Shown one piece after another: positions 1 through 10,600 of a DNA stretch of 64,000 nt. The notes under the pieces were generated by a model. It saw only the letters and a list, made by a program, of their open reading frames with translations. It had not been told where the DNA came from and searched no databases. The stretch is taken from positions 143,150,127 to 143,214,126 of the forward strand of contig NC_134833.1 of assembly GCF_004210375.1 (NCBI RefSeq). The letters run 5' to 3'. The stretch is from Tachypleus tridentatus. Lineage: Eukaryota; Arthropoda; Merostomata; Xiphosura; Limulidae. The position numbers were made by a program, and so were the translations under genes. The stretch's first letter is position 1. The number at the start of each line of letters is the position of its first letter.

Positions 1-385
1 TTTCTTAGTATGTTGAGTTTTTGTTTTGTTTCATGTGCTGAGTCCCAGGGAATGTATAATCCAGTATGGGTGATTTTTCTGTGGATTTCTGTTTCGAATT
101 GTGTATCAGTTTTAGTGATCTTGACATTAAGAAATGCTATTTGATTAGGTTTTTCCTGTTCACAGGTGAACTTAATGATAGGATGTATAGAGTTAACGTG
201 GTTGAAAAACTAGATGTGTGTTCTGTAAACATGTATCCAGCAATTGTATCATCAACATACCTGTACCAGTATAGTGGTGGGTGTAAGGCTGAATTGGTCG
301 CTTGAGATTTAACCTGTGTCATAAAAATGTTGGCTAGAACTGTGATACTGGATTCCCCATACTTACGCCATTTATTTCTCTGCTT
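1..385 (-). mobile_element. Penelope-like element fossil, reverse transcriptase fragment
   Basis: Read on the minus strand this stretch encodes part of a reverse transcriptase. The palm motif YVDDT is visible (in WYRYVDDTIAG), preceded by a segment resembling the MGSP..PVLANIFM region and followed by segments resembling the F-L-V/D and HRK-T-HTG-Y-W-S blocks typical of Penelope-like retroelements. The family call rests on those blocks as known from PLE proteins. The copy is partial, cut by the window edge, and broken; it looks like an old fossil. The overlapping plus-strand reading frame is only its shadow. Confidence 0.7.
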
Positions 386-468
386 TTTATTTGTTCTCTG
401 CTTATCAAGTAAAAGTAAAATTATATCTCAGAACGGCTGATATGGGTTTCTCGAAATCAGAAGGTGTA

Positions 469-992
469 CTACCAGTTCTGTGTTATCCAGGTATTACTGG
501 AGTGATGTGCTACTAGTTCTGTATTATACATGTATTACTTTGGTGATATACTTCCAGTTCGGTATATTTCAGGTATTACTTGAGTGATGTACCCCAGCTC
601 TGTATTATTCAGGTATTACTTGAGTGATGTACTCCCAGCTCTGTATTATTCAGGTATTACTTGAGTGATGTACTCCCAGCTCTGTATTATTTAAGTATTA
701 CTTGAGTGATGTACTCCCAGTTCTGTATTATTCAGGTATTACTTGAGTGATGTACTCCCAGTTCTGTATTATTCAGGTATTACTTGAGTGATGTACTCCC
801 AGTTCTGTATTATTCAGGTATTACTTGAGTGATGTACTCCCAGTTCTGTATTATTCAGGTATTACTTGAGTGATGTACTCCCAGTTCTGTATTATTCAGG
901 TATTACTTGAGTGATGTACTCCCAGTTCTGTATTATTTAGGTATTACTTGAGTGATGTACTCCCAGTTCTGTATTATTCAGGTATTACTTAG
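469..992. repeat. 41-bp minisatellite, about 13 copies
   Basis: A 41-bp unit containing TTCAGGTATTACTTGAGTGA and TGTACTCCCAG repeats head to tail. The distal copies are almost identical and the first three or four are diverged, as expected for an array homogenised at one side. It lies beside the Penelope-like fossil. Confidence 0.95.
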
Positions 993-2237
993 CTGGTGTA
1001 TTATTAGAAGTTATAAGAAAGTGAGGCTAAGGGCTTATAATATATTTCTTAATGCTGTCATTAGACAAAAATACTTGTCTTTGAACACACTACAGAAGCT
1101 ATGGATGTAAAATAAGTTATACTGGTTCTTTTTTGTACGTTTTTTATGTTTAAGCTTAATTTCTTTTGACGTTTTACGCAAGAGAGATCCGTCTCTAAAG
1201 GGATGTATGTATCACTATGAAGGATTTGGTTGAAACACCAAAATAATTACCATTCAACCTTCTGTACTGGTTGGTTGTAGTTGTTACAGACTAGCTTAAC
1301 TGGTTTTTGGTATGAAAATATGTAAAATAAGCAGGTTTTTATCTCTGGCATGAGACCAACTTGTATAAGGCCAACAACACGAATCATTTATGGAGACTGC
1401 ACATGTGTGAAATAGTTGCAAAGAATTACGAAGGGTGATTTGTTGCTGGTTTTTCTCTTTAATAACACCTTTCTTTCAAACGTAATTGCAGGTTGAAGTC
1501 CACTGAGCGATTACATTGATAGAAATTCCATTTCTAACATCACTAAAGAAAAACGTTATGGGGTTTTTAGAATGACTTCAACCAAACGTCCATGTTAAGT
1601 AAACTTTCGTAACTCTCAATTATATACATATATATATAGACTATATAACAGTTTTACCTCAGCAGATATTCAGATTGCAAGCTCAATTTCTTAATGATAA
1701 TCATGACGAATAACAGTTGCCCGAAAAGTCGTTGTCAGATAAAATAACAGTCGTGACATGTATTAAAAAATATTCCTTTTGTGTAGTAAGACAAAATTCA
1801 ACGTTCTTCGGGTTACTACTATCTTACACGTTGTTAAAAATGTTTTTGCCTCAAGGCTACCTAGACGTTGATGACGAGAGTATATCTGTAATTATAGACA
1901 ATTATAGTGGAGTATCCAACACCTGCTGGTGTCTTTAGGGCATGTTGCAGCGACTGAGTCTCGACGCCAGAGTTTCTAACTCGGTGAATCAGTCCAGTTT
2001 TTAGAGTTTTGCTGACTTAAATCGGAGCATTCTCATTTGTTCATGGAAATCATCGTTTGTTCGTCTAACGGCTTACAGAGCGTGTACTGAACAAAGTAAC
2101 ACTGAAAGTAACTGACGTGTGTCGATGAATTTTAAGTTACTTATCTGCCTGTTACAACATGTTAAACATTGGGTGATAGAGTTATGTGACATTGTATATG
2201 ATAAGCAGAAAAGAAAATGTAACTCGGTAAGTTTGTC
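993..2237. other. AT-rich stretch, no gene seen
   Basis: Only short chance frames occur, such as a 73-codon frame at 1717-1938 without motifs. A small AT microsatellite lies near 1620-1640. I recognise nothing else. Confidence 0.5.
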
Positions 2238-2345
2238 TGTTGGTGGTGATGACTAGCTGTCTTCCCTCTAGTCTTACTCTGCTAAATTAGGGACGGCTAG
2301 CGCAGATATCCTGTGTGTAGCTTTGCGCGAAAATATAAAAACATC
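2238..2345 (+). mobile_element. tRNA-headed SINE (group 1), 5'-truncated copy
   Basis: The 3' body of the common SINE: GGTGGTGATGACTAGCTG through the box near CTAAATTAGGGACGGCTAGC to the TAGCTTTGCGCGAAA end. The tRNA-like head is missing. It faces the inverted copy at 2391-2492. Confidence 0.85.
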
Positions 2346-2390
2346 ACAATTTCTAATTATGAACTTAGGGAAAGCAACTCTCGTCTGACG

Positions 2391-2492
2391 GTTTGTTTGT
2401 TTTGAATTTCGCGCAAAACTACTCAAGGGCTATCTGCGCTAGCCATCCTAATTTAGCAGTGTAAGACTAGAGGGAAGGCAGATAGTCATCGC
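2391..2492 (-). mobile_element. SINE group 1, truncated copy, inverted to its neighbour
   Basis: Starts with the GTTTGTTTGTTTTGAATTTC tail complement and runs through the body until about 2492, where the similarity stops. The head is missing. Together with 2238-2345 it makes an inverted pair separated by about 45 bp. Confidence 0.85.
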
Positions 2493-4909
2493 TGTTATGA
2501 TAATTGATGTTATAGTGTTACAAAGCGTGTAGTCTGAATCAACTACTTGCGACTGGTCTAAGAAACGTGTCGTCTTCATGTTGAGTGACAACATTAATGT
2601 TAAATATGATATAAACTGAGAACGTTTAGTGTAGAGACATGATAAAAGTTTCTAGAATGCGTGAAAAAAATTGCAACCTTTTGACTGGAAGGACAGTATT
2701 TAGAAAGAAGTGTTTAAAAAACATTAGGCCTAATGCTGACCTAAACCCAGACATTAGCCACCCCCATCTTTGTAAGAGAATAATTTTATAATTGACAGAT
2801 ACCCTGAAATTAACATCAAGGATTGTGAACACGGTCGAAAATTGTTCCTAGCGTTATAAAAAAACTTAAGACGGGATTATCTGAGGAGTATCTCCCCCAC
2901 TCATCAATTCATAGTTTCTAGCCAATGGGATAAACTAAGATATTTTCATCGTTTGGAGGAACACAGATGGCAGTGTATTGCAGAAAACAAAACTGTTATT
3001 CGGTTAATAGTTAACCAAACTATGTTGTGGTTACAGAAGTACCAGAATTGAGGTGTGGCCTCGACGAAGCCAACACAAGCCAACTACTTACTGCTAAACA
3101 TGTTTCAGAGTATTTTGTTGTTATCAAGAACCCAGATGCCATGGTTCTCAGTATTGAATTTACCCATAATATTTCTGCGGAATCCTTTTCTTCTGATTGG
3201 AACAGGTGACAGCATCAAATATAAATTACTCATTCGTTCGAATCTCGCCCAGTCCCAGGCTTCGCTTCTTCAGATTAATTTCTAAAGTCACAAGGCAGGT
3301 GCCACGCCCAGTCCGATTGGCGAGGTTATGCTCGTTCATGGTACTTTGTAGGACAAAGCTCCAAACCTCTGGTATAAACGAATCGAAAGAAGTCATTGTC
3401 TTCCAAGTAAAAGTTAGATTTTAAATGTATTCTTCTTGTTAGAGCACCTATCTTCTCGCGGAATCTGGGTAGGGAGCACGAACCCTTAGATAAACAATAC
3501 GGTCATCATATGCATGAAAAAGTTAAACCCACTTAAAAAAAAATAAACTTTGTTTCTTCCGTATTTCAATCGTCTACAACCTGACATGGTAAATAACTTC
3601 CGAAAAATAGTGAACTTTAGAACCACTTTTAACTAGAAGTGAATTTAAATAGCATATAGACATAAAACAGTGTAGATATAAATAGCACAGAAACATAAAG
3701 CACAGTGTCAAGGTAAGCAGCAGATAAACATAAAACAGCGTTTTAAATATAAAACACAGTTCAGATATAAACAGAATATACACATCAACAGCATTATAGA
3801 TATAAAACAGAATGCCGATATAAACAGCACATAGACATAACATAAAATACAAACATAAACGCCATTAGACGGGAAAAGGATACAGATGAAAACAGCGTTT
3901 CTGTATGAAGTAGCATACAAAGAGAAGACAATATTTAAAGCATCAGAGACAAAGAACTAAGGTGCAGACAACAATAAGAGAGTAACATTCCACGGAGGTA
4001 GGACGTAACAAAATTCTTATACATATAGAATAAAAACAAAACTAAACTGGAGCGCTTCTGTCAGTGCGCATATAAAAGTGTTTAAACAAGATTTGGTAAA
4101 TAGTTTGGTTATTACTTTCTTCGAAGTTGGTAAAACGCCCTCTGTTGGTCTTATATTTATGCCATTCACCGACATTTTCTGTGTCTTCTGCTGAAACAGT
4201 GCGTGATGTGCGTCGTCAAGAATAAACAAACAATAACTGTTGCTAAAAGTTAGAAGAGTAAAAACTATTTTTTTTTTATAAACTTATATTAGGGTTAATT
4301 GCATTTTACGAGAACGACGTCCCACATTCTGTGCTATCTTTAGAACTAATTCCATACTCGCGTATCCTGGTTAGTACAATGACAGACACTGAAGTCCCCA
4401 CAGCAACAGGCTTCTGTGAAGAATGGCGAAGTGAGTCTCAGACTAGACATCTTCACAAACGTTCCACAGACACTTTACTGTTACACATACGATACCACCC
4501 ACGACTGTATTTACACAGGCAAAAGTAAATGGTCAAATGCAATAGCTGTGATTCGAGTTCCCGCGGTCATTTTTCTGTACTGGTCACGGTGTTATTTCTC
4601 TTGGATGTTCCTGAGCCTCTGTCAGATGCTATTACCTGATTATTGCTGTGTTAAAGGTGCCAGGAGATATGCCCAGTTCTAATGGAAGGTTCTGTTTTTA
4701 TTCATAGAAAATTCTCCTTTGTAGCCATAATCTTCGCTTTATAAATCAGAAGAGATCTTTTGGAATAATTTATATGTAATTTTGGAGCCAGTTTCTGTAA
4801 TAAACGCCATACAGTACGAGTTTTTCCACGCCCAAGGAGCGTTCGTTCTCTTCGCGATATTGTAAGGACAGGTGGTTAGGAGTTCACTGTTAATCAAATA
4901 TATACTACG
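2493..4909. other. Mostly unassigned DNA with one weak exon candidate
   Basis: No recognised gene. At 3037-3205 an open frame is bounded by a TTACAG acceptor-like and an ACAG/GTGA donor-like site, but its product matches nothing I know. A diffuse repeat lies at 3640-3860. The frames at 4331-4682 show no motif. Confidence 0.4.
3640..3860. repeat. Degenerate short tandem repeat
   Basis: Imperfect repetition of AGATATAAAACAG/AACAGCA-like words at irregular spacing of roughly 20-40 bp. The minus-strand frames here (Cys/Tyr/Leu-rich) are by-products of the repeat. Confidence 0.6.
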
Positions 4910-5085
4910 GTTTGTAGTATTAAGACTAGTTAGTACAGACACCGATAATACCGTTTGTAGTATTAGGACTAGTTAGTACAGACATTGATAGTGCTGTTTG
5001 TAGTATTAGGGCTAGTTAGTACAGACACTGACAGTGCCGTTTCGAGTATTGGGTCTATTTAGTACAGATACTGATAGTACCGTTT
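4910..5085. repeat. 43-bp minisatellite, four copies
   Basis: Four diverged head-to-tail copies of a 43-bp unit beginning GTTTGTAGTATTAGGACTAG and containing TTAGTACAGACA. The last copy is the most diverged. Confidence 0.9.
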
Positions 5086-5113
5086 GAATTTAGAAATGAT
5101 AAATTAGAAGAGT

Positions 5114-5291
5114 AGCTAGCCAACATCGCCCACCGCCACCTTTTGGGCTACTGTTTATCAATAGATGGTGGAATTGACAATCACATAACAATGCCCTCAT
5201 AGTTGAAAGGGCGAGCATTCCTTGATGATATTGAAACCCACGACCTGTTAATTGTGAGTTGAACACTAAGTAGCAGGGTCTGCCAGGCCTT
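5114..5291 (-). mobile_element. Old SINE group 1 copy, degraded
   Basis: Retains CCCACCGCCA, TGGGCTACT, the GATGGTGGAATTGACAATCA block and GAAAGGGCGAGCAT, then a poorly preserved head ending in GCCAGGCC. Clearly more diverged than most copies in the window. Confidence 0.75.
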
Positions 5292-5567
5292 ATGAACGAC
5301 TTTTGTCACTAACTTTTTTATTTACAGATTTTTATCTGTTACAAGACACATTACTTAGCTTGCCACTGTTAGGGTTTAACTTATTGATGATCTCTTTCTT
5401 TATGGTCCTGGATCCTCAACTTGATCCATATTCTTTTATTTTACACAGCCATTAAGAACAAGATATATCTCCATTTGTATATTATAAATCTCCTATCTAA
5501 ACTTATCTTAACGATCTGAGTGTATGGAATTTTGTGTCGGAAAGAACTGTTATATCACCTTCCAAAT

Positions 5568-5653
5568 AAAAATCAATTTTAGTGTTATTACCCACTATGC
5601 AACATCAAAAAATAATCAATTTTTAGTGTTATTACCCACTATGCAACATCACA
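5568..5653. repeat. Direct duplication of about 44 bp
   Basis: Two near-identical tandem copies containing TTTTAGTGTTATTACCCACT and ATGCAACATCA. Confidence 0.85.
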
Positions 5654-5717
5654 AAATAGTTGTTTCAATTTTCTGCAGCTTTATTATTGGCCTTGACTGT
5701 CACGTGATTCACATATC

Positions 5718-5852
5718 TGTTTGTTTGTTTGTTTGTGTGAAGTTGAGTACAAAGCTACAGAAAAGACTGTCTGTGTTATTCTCTCTACGGGTATCGAACA
5801 TCGAATTCTGGCGTTGCAAGTCCGTAGACATACCGCTGTACCACTGAGGGGA
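5718..5852 (-). mobile_element. Short tRNA-headed SINE (group 3)
   Basis: On the minus strand: head with CAGCGGTATGTCTACGGACT, B-box-like GTTCGATACC region and a GTAGCTTTGT body ending in a CAAACAAACAAA tail. This is a second, shorter SINE family (about 130 bp), distinct from group 1. Confidence 0.75.
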
Positions 5853-6786
5853 AAATTTCATAATCAAAATACGTTTGATACAAAACACTGAGCTCTATGT
5901 GTTTATAATTTGTAAGAACAATTTCTATAAATTGTAAGAAACTAAACAACACAATTCTTCTAATAAATTTCACTGCATAATTTATTAATGAACTCATTTT
6001 CTATTCTGGTTGTTGATCAAATAACATCTTTATTTACATCAGCAAATCCATCACTTATCGAATGACACAAGCTTCCCATGTTTACAGATTATGTCTAGTA
6101 AAATAATTGAATGATTTGATATGTTTTCTTCTTGGTTGATCGTCCGACTCAGTAATCCGACATGAAAAACAAAGCATAAGTAACATGAATAAAGAAAATA
6201 ATATTATATTGAACAATATATACAAACTGTTTCAGAACCTTTAGGAAGAGAAATAACTTTTTACCCTTTTATTTACATGGAGAGTTATCAGTTATTAACA
6301 ACTCTCTCTCTCCACAAAAACTAGGGTTACCTATCACGTGATATATTCACCTTAACTTCCTCAAGATTGAATTAATCGCTATATTATAATTTTAAGCTAA
6401 ATTGTTTTTTATTATCTAAAATTATGACAACCGAAACATTTTCTTCTGCTGTCTAACATCTAAGCCTAACTAATATACAAAGGTATAGTATATGAGATGA
6501 AACGATTCAACGGTTTCATTCAGTTATATATCAAGGAAATCACACGGGTTTTGAATTTATATTTTAATAGCGATGTAGTAATAAGGGAAAGGTATATATA
6601 TATATGTTTTGATTTATTATAGAAGCTCAAAGTTCTGCAAAGTTCTAGTCAATGACATCTTGTATTTCATGATTCTACAGCAGGAACGTGCAGCAATTGT
6701 TTGTCTATTGATATAGCGGATAATGGAAACATTACTGAGCTGTGTTACAAACGTGGGAAGATTACCATTAAGACGTCACATAGTGA
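5853..6786. other. AT-rich stretch downstream of the Rho gene
   Basis: No gene seen. It lies downstream of the minus-strand Rho gene and may contain part of its 3' UTR or polyadenylation region, but no single signal stands out. Confidence 0.4.
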
Positions 6787-7045
6787 GTTTGTTTGTTTTT
6801 GAATTTCACGCAAAGTTACACGAAGGTTATCTGCGTTAGCTACCCCTAATTTAGCAGTGTAAGACTAGAGGGAGGGCAGCTAGTCATCACCACCCACCGC
6901 CAACTCTTGGGGCACTCTTTTACCAACGAATAGTGGGATTGACAGTAACATTATAACGCCCCCACGGCTGAAACAGTGAATACGTTTTGTGCGACGGGGA
7001 TTCGAACTCGCAACCGTCAGATAATGAGTCAAGCACCTGGTGAGC
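6787..7045 (-). mobile_element. SINE group 1 in the presumed 3' UTR of the Rho gene
   Basis: Nearly full length on the minus strand: tail complement GTTTGTTTGTTTTTGAATTT, body with TTTAGCAGTGTAAGACTAGA, and a partial tRNA-like head. It starts about 130 bp after the Rho stop codon and has the same orientation as that gene, so it is probably transcribed in its 3' UTR. Confidence 0.85.
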
Positions 7046-7175
7046 ACTTTTGGAAAAGGATTTTTCATGTAGCAGCAGATCGAATTCATTTAAAGTTGTG
7101 ATATACCTACTATATGTGAACCAAATGTTTCTAAATATCATTAAATTACTTTTACGAACACAATCACAGATTCAC

Positions 7176-7688
7176 TCACTCAGTGAAACAACACAGTCTT
7201 TTCCACCATTTTTTGTTGTTTTTTCTACAGGTCGAAGTCGAGACTATGGTAATATTGAGAGGTGACCCTGTCTTCTCTCCTTGCCAAGGTTTATCGCTCT
7301 TGGCTCGTGCCCAAGGCACTATACCTGGACTTTGGTTCCTCAGACCTGCGAGGATGGCTGTATCAAACACTTCTTTCACATTTTCTTGTGTCAGGGCCGA
7401 ACACTCTAAGTAAGCTAGGGCGCCGGCATCTTGGGCGAACCGCTGGGCTCTGTGCACCGGTACAGGTTGTTCTCCGGACTGAGCGAGTTCAAGCAAAACT
7501 TTTACATCGAAGCGCAGGTCACACTGAGTGCCGACCAGAATCACCGTGGCACAAGGAGAGTTATGACGGATTTCTGGAAGCCAGCGTTCTCTAACGTTGT
7601 GGTAAGACGTAGGACTCACCACGCTAAAGCACAGGAGAAACACGTGGGTATGGGGATAACACAGGGGTCGAAGAGAGTCAAAGTCATC
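7176..7688 (-). CDS. RhoU: RhoU/V coding exon 3 (C-terminal two thirds)
   Basis: Encodes residues 84-253. The acceptor reads TTGTTTCTCTAG followed by GATGACTTTGAC (DDFD; the human protein has DEFD). It continues as [20 protein letters not shown], then the TQCD and ECSAL motifs, and ends with [10 protein letters not shown] and a TGA. It is one uninterrupted exon of 513 nt. Plus-strand frames over it are shadows. Confidence 0.95.
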   Translation of the reverse strand, partial: DDFDSLRPLCYPHTHVFLLCFSVVSPTSYHNVRERWLPEIRHNSPCATVILVGTQCDLRFDVKVLLELAQSGEQPVPVHRAQRFAQDAGALAYLECSALTQENVKEVFDTAILAGLRNQSPGIVPWARAKSDKPWQGEKTGSPLNITIVSTSTCRKNNKKWWKRLCCFTE

Positions 7689-10600
7689 CTAGAGAAACAA
7701 AGAAACATAAGTACGTCCTTAGAGAGTCCGCTTTTAGTCTTTGTAAAAATCTCCATTATGTAAACAATTAATATAATTAAATGTCCATTTATTATACAAA
7801 TTCATTAAAAACAAAACAAACAGAAACAGACGTAGGATGTGTAGCAAAAAAGAGAAAAGTAAATGTAGACACAATAAATAAATAATTAAGTTTAGAAACA
7901 ATATAAAAGAGTTAATTGGACAGATTACGAATGCTTATAATAAAGCACATCGTGTGTTCTATGTTGTGTTTAAACAGAAATTAGAAAAATACTATAAACG
8001 TAAAATGGTGTAGGTGTACATTTCACTGTTTATCTCTATCTTTTCTTTTCATGGCAGTTGTTGTTATTAAAATGTTAGAGATCTATCTACAGAAGCTGAT
8101 AACAGTGTGGCTAAAAATAATATAACCAAAAAAAGGTGCTGCCAAAAAAAATTGTGTTCGATTAAAGGAATGAAAACAAAAGTGGCAGCGAAACTGGTAG
8201 CTACACTTATAGCACTGATAAGAATGTTACTGCAAATATTCATTCTTTAGTTAGGTAGATTTGTTTGCTTTTCAATTTCGCGCAAAGCTACACGAGTGCT
8301 ATCTGCGCTAGCTGTCCCTAATTTAGCAGTGTAAGACTACAGGGAAGACCACCCACCGCCAACTCTTGGGCTACTCTTTTACGAACGAATAGTCGGATTG
8401 ACCATCACATTATAACAGTGGTTCCCAACCAGAAGTGCGAGATAGCATTTGTTTTGGCCATCTTCACCTTTATTCTTAAATAAATAATTACTGTGAGGGA
8501 TGCAAGAACATATTAAAATTTTTTAGGGGTACGGCGCATAAAAAAGGTTGGGAACCACTGCATTATAACGCCTCCACGGCTAAAAGGGCGAGCATGTTTG
8601 GTGTGACGGCGATTCGAACCTGCGACCCTTGGATTACGAGTCGAGTACCTCAGCCCCCTGGCCATGCCGGGGCCATTGGATTGACTGAGTTTTACTTTTC
8701 TTTTTTCAACTTGAGGAATTATGATTGGTAAATCAAATTTCGCGGCTTGGTTACCATAATGATGTAGCTTCCAATTTCATGTAGCTGCCATAATAATGTA
8801 GTTACCATAACAATGTAGCTACCAGTTTGGCCGTCAATTTTGATTTAATTCACTTAAGTCGCGTGCTCAATCTTTTTTCTTTTTTTTTGCACCTAAATTG
8901 TTTTTGAAAAGATATTATAACTTTTTTATCAATAGTCACCAACAAACCACAGCAGGTAAGAAAGTGACACTCGTTAGTAACCAACATTAGCTTTAGGATC
9001 GCAACCCTTTTATTTGGAACAGATCTATACTTTATACAATCAGTCAGATTATTTAAAATATATATTGTTATTTTCCTCTCTAAACATTTTTAATAACTTC
9101 CTTCATAGTAACGCCATGGAATCTAGATTAATAGTTTCTTATTATCACCTGCGTGCAATCGTTACATCCCGTATCGTATGAAACATCATTATTTACACTA
9201 ATTGCCTAAGCTAATATCATGTGCTCCTAAAGGCTGTTTAATTAGCAGAATTTCGCAAAAGTTAGCAATGAATAATAACAATCCATCTGTATGAGTGTTT
9301 TAAAAACTTGAACTAGAAACTGATAAATCCACTTTGCTTGGCCTAACCAATACTTACGTATCTGCACGTGCATTCACCTTACAGTTTTGCTGCTTTAACT
9401 CAACCGTATTTAATCCAAATGACAATAAACTAAAAACGGTCCAGTTTTACTTTTAGTTGAAGCTGTAGTAAAAGTTTAGACCGATAGTTAACGTGATTTT
9501 TTGGTGTAGGCGTGCTCACAAATTTTATTCAAAATTGAGAGGTTTTTGTCGAATAACTTTGCACGTGTGGCTTATATTTAGACCAAATTTGACTACCTAA
9601 TTGTAGGATATAAATATCAATCAGTGTATCAAATTTTTAAAAAAAGAAATCCATAAAAGCTAAATGTCTTTTTCTATCAAATAAAATTTCTGTACCTTCG
9701 ATGAGAAGAAAGAATAAGACAAATTTGGAGATTTTATATCTCGTATATTTATTGATAGATTGCCTTGAGATCTGGCAGGTGAAGTAAGGATTCAGTAGAG
9801 AACATTCACTGGAAATATGTGAGGGTTTAGTTATCATAGTTCGAGCTACAGAAAGTGTAAAATATCACTCCTATATTAACAATATACACAGTGTGTCCTG
9901 CAAGTTGTTTTGACTGCACGACAAATTACAGAGTGCATAAATTATTACGCACAAGGAAGTACTGTTCAAGCAGAAACCCAATTTTCATTATGGAACATGT
10001 GGAATTATAACTGGAATTCACTGAACTTCTCCAGTGAATTACAGAGTAAAGATCTGTTGTGTTTAACTGGAGAAGTTCAATGAATTACAGAGTAAAGATC
10101 TGTTGTGTTTAACTGGAGAAGTTCGGTGAATTACAAAGTAGATTTGTTGTGTTTAACTATAGAAATTCGGTGAATTACAGAATAAGGATTTGTTGTGTTT
10201 AATTCAAGACGTTCGGTGAATTACAGAGTAAGGATTTGTTGTGTCTAACTGGAGAAGTTCAGTGAATCACAGAGTAAGGATTTGTTGTGTCTAACTGGAG
10301 AAATTCAGTGAATTACAGTGTAAAGATTTGTTGTGTTTAACTGAAGAAGTTCAGTGAATTACAGTGTAAAGATTTGTTGTGTTTAACTGGAGAAGTTCAG
10401 TGAATTACAGTGTAAAGATTTGTTGTGTTTAACTGGAGAAGTTCGGTGAATTACAATACAAAGATTTGTTGTGTTTAACTGGAGAAGTTCAGTAAATTAC
10501 AGTGCAAAGAATTGTTGTGTTTAACTGGAGAAGTTCAGTGAATTACAGTGCAAAGATTTGTTGTGTTTAACTGGAGAAGTTCGGTGAATTACAGTGTAAA

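Noticed and set aside
66-305. 79-codon plus-strand frame at the left edge
   Set aside because: It is antisense to the Penelope-like reverse transcriptase fossil.
1717-1938. 73-codon frame with a hydrophobic segment
   Set aside because: No homology recognised, no splice context, weak start; typical of chance frames in this sequence.
3574-3920. Cys/Tyr/Leu-rich minus-strand frames resembling membrane proteins
   Set aside because: They are translations of a degenerate tandem repeat, not a conserved protein.
7221-7235. TTTTCTACAG/GTCGAAG on the plus strand, resembling a splice acceptor
   Set aside because: The Rho exon on the minus strand reads through this point in frame to its conserved tail, so it is chance.
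7183-7763. Plus-strand frames of 76-110 codons opposite the last Rho exon
   Set aside because: They are antisense shadows of a strongly conserved minus-strand exon.
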